Assembly (NCBI RefSeq): GCF_030688855.1 | Contig: NZ_JAUYZK010000002.1 | Location: forward strand, 1-64,000 | Source of the DNA: Helicobacter cappadocius | GTDB taxonomy: Bacteria > Campylobacterota > Campylobacteria > Campylobacterales > Helicobacteraceae | Direction: 5' to 3' | Length of the DNA: 64,000 nt | Shown here: positions 9,307 to 17,500 of the stretch, piece by piece | How the letters are laid out: each line of letters begins with the position of its first letter | Position numbering within the stretch: position 1 is the stretch's first letter | Program-made: the position numbers and the translations under genes | Notes under the pieces: generated by a model | What the model saw: only the letters and a program-made list of their open reading frames with translations | Database searches by the model: none | Told to the model about the DNA's origin: nothing

Positions 9307-9371
9307 AAAAATTCTGATTAGAATTAGATTTTCAAATAAGAATCTATTTTAGATTTTTTGGATTGGAAAAT

Positions 9372-9860
9372 ATGAAATTTTTTTTATTGATAATTTATTT
9401 TTTCTGTCAAATGGCTATGGGGATCGATTTTATCTCTATTGAACCAAAAATAGGTATTGCACCTTATCAGAATTTTGAATCTAAAGTGGAATCTGAAACT
9501 CTGGATAATTTTTTTGATTATGGTGTGGATATATATTCTTCTATACCCAAGATGAAAAATTTTGAATTTGGAATTGGTGGAGAAATAAGGAGATTGAATC
9601 CTTTATTGATTGATAAGAAAAATGTAGGATTATTTTTCGCTCTTTTAAAATTTCCTACTCTTCTTGACACAAAATTTATTATTAGATTGGGATTTTTACA
9701 AAATATAGTTTTAGAAAATAGTTTTTATTATGGACTTGGTATTGAAAAATCTTTTTTTAGTTTAGTTTTTCAAGTTTTGTTTGATGATATGCAGCTCAAA
9801 AGTAACAATATTGATTTGCACTATCGTTCGGTTGTTTTTAAAATGGGGATAAAAATTTGA
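9372..9860 (+). CDS. Small secreted, probably outer-membrane beta-barrel protein of the secretion operon
   Basis: I do not recognise the family. From the ATG at 9372 (a TTG at 9363 also fits) the product is 162 residues: a signal peptide (MKFFLLIIYFFCQMAMG), then alternating short hydrophobic/polar strands ending in VVFKMGIKI, a terminal-strand pattern typical of small outer-membrane barrels. Its stop overlaps the start of the TpsB gene, so it is co-transcribed and probably coupled to it. A dedicated third component of the secretion system is likely but unproven. A run of eight T sits at codons 3-5 and could slip. Confidence 0.6.
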   Translation: MKFFLLIIYFFCQMAMGIDFISIEPKIGIAPYQNFESKVESETLDNFFDYGVDIYSSIPKMKNFEFGIGGEIRRLNPLLIDKKNVGLFFALLKFPTLLDTKFIIRLGFLQNIVLENSFYYGLGIEKSFFSLVFQVLFDDMQLKSNNIDLHYRSVVFKMGIKI

Positions 9861-11512
9861 AAAAAGTCTGTATTTTTCTTATTGTCATGAAGCTTTCGGG
9901 TAGCAATATGGACTTGCAACTTCAAAATCAAAATAGAGTTTTGGATTTATTACATAAACAGAAGGAAGAAAAATATATTCAGGAACAACTTCAGTATCCA
10001 GATAAATATCAAAATAATCCTCAAGATGAAATCAAAGAATTTGAAGATAATAAAGAATATATTTTTAAAAATATTAGTGTGCAAAGCAAACATAAAATAT
10101 CTAAAGTTGTCCTTGAAATTTCAAAAAGCTATGAAAATAGACCTTTAAAAAAACAAGACATTTTTGAATTAATCAAAAAAACAAGTGAATACTATATTAG
10201 AAGGGGCTTTACGACCACCTTGGTGACCATAAAATCAGGGAATATAAAAACTGGAGAATTGATTTTAGAGGTAAAGCTTGGATATATCAATAGTATTAAT
10301 ATTAAAAATTCCAAATATTCCAAAATCAGGATTTTTGATGCTTTTCCAATCAAAAAGGGAGATATTTTAGATATTTATGCACTAGATCAAGGATTAGAAA
10401 ATTTGAACAATGGTGGTTATTCTTATCATATGCAGGTTGAACCAAGTCAAAAGATCGGATATTCTGATATTGTGCTTAGTGAAAAAAAGATTTCTGGGGG
10501 CATTAATTTAGGGTTGAATAACAGTTCTACTATTGATAAGGGTGCACTTAGATCCATATTAGGATTTACTCAATACGATTTATTTGGAATCAATGATATA
10601 TTATCTTTGACCTATATGGAACGTTTTATTCATGATCGTAATAAAAATAAAGAGAGTATTTATTCCGGAATGTATTCTATTCCTTTTAAGTATTGGAAAT
10701 TTTCTTATTCCTGGAGTTATACTGATAGCTATGCTAATATTAAAGCACAGTATGCAGATTATACTAACAAAAGTCAAAATTTTCGTCAAAATCTTAGAAT
10801 ACAGAGAGTTTTACATAGAAATAAAAATAGTAAAACTACCCTTTATACGGAAAGCAAAATGAGGGGACAAAAAAATCAGGTAAATAATCTTTTGATAGAA
10901 ATAAATAGTAAAAATTACACGGCTATTGGAGCTGGAATAGAACATGTCAATAAACTATTTGGTGGAAATTTGTATTTAGATATTGAGTATTTGCGCGGAG
11001 TACCTATATTTGGAGGGCAGGGTGATAGGAAGGATTCTATTTTTAAAGCAGAATACAATAAAGTAAATTTTAATGCTTCTTGGCAAAAATATTTTTATTA
11101 TAGTCCTTATGTAGCATTGATATATCGATTGAATGTTGGGGCGAGTTATAGTAATGATGAATTATTTTATGCTGATAAATTTTTTATCGGGGATCAATAC
11201 ACTGTAAGAGGATTCAAAGAAAGCTCATTAGCACTTGATAAAGGTGGATATATTGCAAATACTATTATTTTAAAACCTATTTATTTTCAAGGAAGTGTTT
11301 GGAATATCGAGCCTTTTTTTGGATTGGATTATGGAGGTGGTAGAGATTATGGCTTGAATTATAACGATCAGATTGCAGGAGTTGCTTTTGGAGCAAATTA
11401 TTTTTGGAAGATCATTAGCTTTGGGGTTACGATTTCCAAGCCATTGTTCTATTCTATAGACATGCCCAAAGAATCTATACCCGTCTATTTTAATCTAAAT
11501 ATTTCAATTTAG
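9857..11512 (+). CDS. Two-partner secretion outer-membrane transporter (TpsB, ShlB/FhaC family)
   Basis: TpsB proteins are 16-strand barrels that export their TpsA partner. The 551-residue product has a signal-like N-terminus and a long Gln-rich spacer. A POTRA domain lies near 75-150 (ISVQSKHKISKVVLEI and RRGFTTTLVTIKSG), followed by the ShlB barrel. The lid-loop motif FFIGDQYTVRGF near 450 corresponds to the conserved VRGF/Y of the Omp85/TpsB superfamily. The start is TTG overlapping the preceding stop; ATG codons at 9887 and 9908 are alternatives but would shorten the signal. The TpsA gene follows after 36 bases. Confidence 0.92.
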   Translation: MKKVCIFLIVMKLSGSNMDLQLQNQNRVLDLLHKQKEEKYIQEQLQYPDKYQNNPQDEIKEFEDNKEYIFKNISVQSKHKISKVVLEISKSYENRPLKKQDIFELIKKTSEYYIRRGFTTTLVTIKSGNIKTGELILEVKLGYINSINIKNSKYSKIRIFDAFPIKKGDILDIYALDQGLENLNNGGYSYHMQVEPSQKIGYSDIVLSEKKISGGINLGLNNSSTIDKGALRSILGFTQYDLFGINDILSLTYMERFIHDRNKNKESIYSGMYSIPFKYWKFSYSWSYTDSYANIKAQYADYTNKSQNFRQNLRIQRVLHRNKNSKTTLYTESKMRGQKNQVNNLLIEINSKNYTAIGAGIEHVNKLFGGNLYLDIEYLRGVPIFGGQGDRKDSIFKAEYNKVNFNASWQKYFYYSPYVALIYRLNVGASYSNDELFYADKFFIGDQYTVRGFKESSLALDKGGYIANTIILKPIYFQGSVWNIEPFFGLDYGGGRDYGLNYNDQIAGVAFGANYFWKIISFGVTISKPLFYSIDMPKESIPVYFNLNISI

Positions 11513-11548
11513 TAATTAAAGACATCAATTATCAATAAGGAAACAAAA

Positions 11549-14500
11549 GTGAATCTAAATTTTTCTGTTAAAAAATATTTGTCAATATCAGTATCATTGA
11601 CGCAGGTTCTTTCAACATCTTTGGTGAATCTTTCTGCAGCAGATTTGAGACCTAGAAATCATATTCAGCCATTAGGAAACAACTCATTTACACCTCAAAT
11701 GAATACTTCTGCAAATGGAAGGGATGTTGTCAATATCGTTAATCCAAACTCTGAAGGAATTTCGCATAACAAATATGAAAGTTTTGATATTGCCAAAGAT
11801 AATGGAGTTATTTTGAATAATTCCCAAGAAAATGGAGTATCTATTACAGGAGGTTTTGTGGCCGCAAATCCAAATCTTTCCTTAAATGCTAAGCTGATTA
11901 TAAATGAAATACTATCAAATAAGAACACTTCTTTGGAAGGTACGCTTGAGGTATTTGGAAAAAATGCAGATGTTATCATTGCCAATGAAAATGGTCTGGT
12001 TGTTAATGGCGTATCTTTTATTAATACTGGAGGAGTTACATTAACTACAGGGGTTATTGATGATGTTGATTGGCAAATTTCGATCCGTCAAGGAGAAGTG
12101 AATATTTTAAATGGAGGAGTGGGATTAGATGGGGATTATTTTTCCATAATTTCTCAGAGCATGAAACTTTCTGGAAGTATTGGAAGGCTTGATGGAAATC
12201 CACTCAAAAAGATAAATTTTATCGCAGGTGTGAATGATGTAGAATTGGCAACAGATATAAGTGATCCTGTGATTAAAGATACAAAAGCATCAGGTTCTAA
12301 AAAACCTGAATTATCTATTGATGGGAATATGCTGGGTTCTATGTATGCCGGTTATATCCATTTTATTAGCACCGAAAATGGGGTAGGTGTGCGACATTCT
12401 GGAGTAATCAAAAGTGCAAGTGATATTAGTATTGATGCTAAAGGAGATATTCAAACATCCGCATTGATAGCCCAAAATATTGATCTAAAATCATCTAGTG
12501 ATATAAATAATAAAGGTTTGATTGTTGCTGATAAAAAACTCATGATCGAAGCTCATACTCTAAATAATTTTGATACAGCTGATTATAATGTGATGGAAAA
12601 ATTAGGATTGGAACTAAAAACCTCTTATCTTCAAGGGGAAAATATTGATTTAAAAATGACAAATTTATTCAATCAGGGCAAAATTATTGCTCTTCAAGGC
12701 ATTTATATGAATTCTTTGAGTAATTTTGGAGAGTTTGAAAACAAAGGAAATATATCTTCTAAAGATATTATGATTCAAACATCTGTATTTAAAAATAGTG
12801 GTGTGATTTCTTCTGGTGATCTTAAACTTCAAGTTTTCGAAAAAAATATTAATTTCGGAGATATTCAATCGGATTTATTCAGTGTGCAGACAAAAAACTA
12901 TTTCAATCAAGGAACAATCAGTTCCAATACAGGGATTTTTAACTCAGAGAGTTTTGAAAATCAAGGAAAAATCAAAATAGGTAATTTGGATATAGACACC
13001 CAAAAGCTCATTAATAGTTCCCAAATTAGCACCTTTAACATCCAATTAAATATTCAAGAAATAGAAAATACTGGAAATATTGAGAGTGTAAATCAGCTAT
13101 TTCTGATTTTTAAAGATACTTCTGAAAACCTCTCTAATTTTTTTCACAATAGCAAAGGAATTTTCCACAGCGACGATACTTTAAGTCTCAAAAGCGGATC
13201 GGTAGATATTGACTCTGAGTTTGGAAAAATGAGTGCTAATGGGAAAATATTAATTGAAAGCAACGGAGATATTTCTATCAAAAAAACTTTTAGCAATATC
13301 GGTTCAATTGGTTTGAAAGCTACGGGATCTATTTTTAAAGACAATGATACACTTTTGGCCTCTCAAAATAATGTTTATTTAGATGCAAAAACTTTTTTAA
13401 ATCGTGCAGGAGGATATGTTTTTGGAAAAAATATTACGATTAAAGCAGACGATATTATAAATAGTGAAAATAGCACAATAGATGCTCAATTCATTGTATC
13501 TTTAAGGGCTGATACGATTGATAATAATATGGGTACGATAAATTCGGGTGGGAATATGGAACTTTTTGTCAAGACCTTGAATAATACAGGAAAAACATTA
13601 GGTAGTCTGAACTTTATTGATACAAGACCGGGATGGTTGCATTATTATTTTGCCAAAGATTATTTTGGAAATAGAAATTTTAATGCATCTTATACTGGCT
13701 ATAATATAATAAATACTCTTGAAAATACGCAAGCAGTGATAAAATCTGGAGGTAACCTCAAAATTGGTTTTATAGATGGGGGAAAAACAGATATTTATAA
13801 TAATGATTCAATTATTGCTGCATTTAAAAATATCGACATTGTAGGTAATGTATATAACACAACAAGCAAAAAAGAATACAGCGTACAAGATTTGTTAAAA
13901 AGATTTTCGATTGAATCCATAGAAGCTACCCCTACTTACCTTGGTAATACAAATGTTTATAGATTGGGAAGAGGAAATCCTTTGGAGGTTTTGGATAAGG
14001 CAAAATATTCTAGTGATGATAATGCCGGTTATTTTGGATTATTAAAGGATTTTTCAAGTAAAAATCAGCTTTTTAAATCTCTGATGGCGGAGGGTTTCGG
14101 GGTAGATTGGCTTTCTAAAGATAATCCCAAAGAGCTCAATTTAAATCAAAAAGCAAATATTTCTTTTGTGTCTAAAAATCCCGCTCAAATTGTTGCGGGG
14201 GACGACATCAGTATTCGTGGTGAGGTTGTTTATAACTCTACGGGTTCGATTCAAAAAATAAAAGAGGATATCAATACCATCAAGACAAATCTGAAAAATA
14301 TTCAAGATTTTGATACTAATACTGCTCAAAAAGTCTCTGAAAATAGTCCAGATTTAGATAAGTTAAAAAATCAAAATTCCATTGATGATGCAGACAAAAA
14401 TACTTCAAAAGAAAATATTTTAGAATCTGTAGGATTAAGCGAACAGGATATATTAGGACTTGGAAAACAGCTTTTGTTTCATGCTGGTAGTGATATTTTG

Positions 14501-17500
14501 AATTCAAAAATCAGCTATTACATTGAGACAAGACCGGAATTGGTGGATATGGATAAATTTTACGGATCGCAGTATTTTTTCACTCAGGTGGGTTATGAAC
14601 CTAATAAACCTATTTCAGTTATTGGAGATGCTTATTATGAAAATAGGCTTTTGAATCATCAGCTCATTCAAAATCTTGGCTATAGTAATGCTTTAAGTGC
14701 TAATGATGTAAAAGATTTTTTGGATAATGCTGTTTTGGAGCAAAAAAAACTTGGACTAGTTATTGGTGAAGCTTTGAATAAAGAACAGATTTCAAAACTC
14801 AATAAGGATATTGTGTGGTATGTAAGCCAAAAAATTAATGGAAATGATGTTTTGGTTCCACAATTGTATTATTCTAAAAATACCTCTTTCAAAAAAACTA
14901 CCACAACACAAAATTCAAATATAGCTTCCTTGGGTGATCTATTTTTAGATGTGGGTATGTTTCAAAATCAATCTTCAGATTTGAATGCAGATGGCACTGC
15001 AGTTATAAATGCGAAAGGGGAAGTAAAAAATATAGGTGGAGTTATTTCAGGTGATAAAATTGCCATAAATGCGAAGAATTTTTTATCTCAAAGTGAATTG
15101 GGCATTCATAAGTCTGGAAATTTTGATACTCCCCATCAGGGAAAAATTTTCTCCAAGGGAGATGTGATAGTCCAAACTGAGGGAGATATTAAGATTCAAA
15201 ACTCCTTAATTTCTTCGGATGGAAGAGATTCTAAAATCAATTTGATTTCAAAAAAAGGTTCAATTGAAATTATTGACGAGATGATTAAAAAAATAGATTA
15301 CAAAGGAGAAAGTAAGCACAATTCAGACTCTTCTTGGGAAAGTGCAACTATTACTAGTAGTTCTTTGAGTAGTGGTTCGGTGATTCAAGGAAGTAATATT
15401 AATTTTAAAAGTGCCACAGACATTACAATCAAAGGTTCTTCTTTGTTCCAGAATTCAAAAGAGGGAAGCATTAATCTTATTTCAGATAGAAATATTAATA
15501 TCATTGCGGGTATGAATGATAGGGATATTAAAACTAGCACTTCCTTTAGTGGAGTGAATAAAAGCAGTGGAATGCGTGAATATTCTACCGTAACAAATAT
15601 CACTCAAAAGCAATATCAGAGTGCAAATAGCCTTATTGGTGGTTTGGGGAATATTAACATTAAAGCTAAGAAAGATTTGATTATTCGGTCTTCAGGAGTC
15701 CAATCTAACGAGAAAATATCTTTTAATACAGAGGGTAAAATCGATATTTTGGATTCTCAAAATATTTCTGTTTTAAACTCATCTTATAGTTCTTATCAGG
15801 TTTTTGGGATTAAAGGAGGAGAGGATAATCAATCTTCTTCTGTTTCATCAGCTTCTTTTATTAATGCAACTAAAGGAGTGTTTCTTGATTCTAAACAAAG
15901 CATCCATATATCTGGATCAGAAATTAATGGCGGGGATGGAGATATTGTATTTAGAAGTAAAAAAGACTTAAAAATTGAGGCAGGAAAAAATACTTTCAAT
16001 CAGCAGAGTACATCCTATGGTTTTGGGATTGTTGGTTCAATAAATGCAGGTGTGATGGAAAGTAAGGTTTCTGCAGGATTTGGGGTTAATGACGGACAGA
16101 ATTTTGCTGGGGCTCAAAGTAATTTTGATTCTAAAACGCTCGTTTCTGGAAAGATGCAGATGGATTCTTTGGTTTCAGCAGATGCTGGTTTGGAGTTTAG
16201 CTATAGCTCTGAAAAAACAAATAGTATATATTATGCAAATTCAAATATCAAAACCACAGGAAGTATAAAAGGTATTGTGGAAGAGAGTGCCGACATTGGA
16301 GGTGCGAATTTACAATCATTCAAAGATATTATTTTACAAGCTGGAACTATTGAGACTTCTAAATATATTGATGAAACCACTAAACATTCAATAGGTTTTA
16401 ATCTTTCTATTAAGCAAAAAGGACAGATAACTAGCTCTGCATTTGATGCGATGAATATGATTTCAAATGTTAGTATAAAAGCTGCTGATGGAAAGAATAT
16501 TAATGGGGGAATTGTTGCAGCAGAAGCTGTAGGATCAGTTACAAATCTCATATTTAATGATTTAATAGGGGCTGTTTCAACACAAGAAGGCAGTTTTCAA
16601 ATCAACTATCAAAATTCTAATAAAACATCTGAAAATATATCAAATATAAATGCAGGTGGAAATATTGTTATGCAAACCCTCAAAGGAAACATTAATTTAG
16701 TGGGTGTTGATGTTAAAGGAAGTTCTTTGAGTCTTGATTCAGCAAAAGATATAAATATTGTAGCGGCAAAAAATACAAGTGAGGAAAATGGTTTTTCTTT
16801 TGGAATTCAGGCAAGGGTTCAAGAATCAGCCGGTTATTCTGCTTTATGGGGAAACAATACTGATGTTGGTGTTGGGGGGAATGTTAATGTTTCTTATAAT
16901 CAAAAAAATGAAATTTCCTATCAAGCTTCAAATTTTAAAATCAAAAATCAAGCAAAGATTATTTCCAAAGAAGATATAAGCATCATAGGAGGAAAAATCA
17001 ATGCTACAAATGCAGATGTGCAAGTTGGTAAAAATATGCTTGTTGCGAGTGTAGCTGATATTAAAGATTCTAAAAGCTTGAATGCAAGTTTAGGTGGAGA
17101 TATTTCTTTGGGTGCTGCGAGTAGCACTATTGGAAAAGGAAACTTTTCTTTCAATGGTGGTGGTGGATACTATTATAAAAATTCTAAAAATGTAGAGATT
17201 CAATCTGGCATCGTTACCGAAGGAAAACTGAATGTGAAAGTAAAAGGAAATGCAATTCTTAAAGGAAGTGTTTTGGACTCTAAAATACAAGAAGGGCTTT
17301 TTGAGGTTGACGGAAAGCTTAGTATTTCAGATTTAGACTTACATAAGGATATGGGTGGAGGAAATGTAAATCTTTCTGGAGGATTATCTGGTAATTTTGG
17401 TGGTCATATCAATGTGGGGGATTATGAAAGTGAAAAAAACAAACTTCATAGTGCAATAAATATAACTACAAAAGTCAAAGATGGCATCACTGTGAATGGA

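Noticed and set aside
9375-9386. Poly-T run near the start of the small barrel-like gene as a second phase switch
   Set aside because: Eight T is short for a proven slipping tract and the frame is currently intact; mentioned but not claimed.
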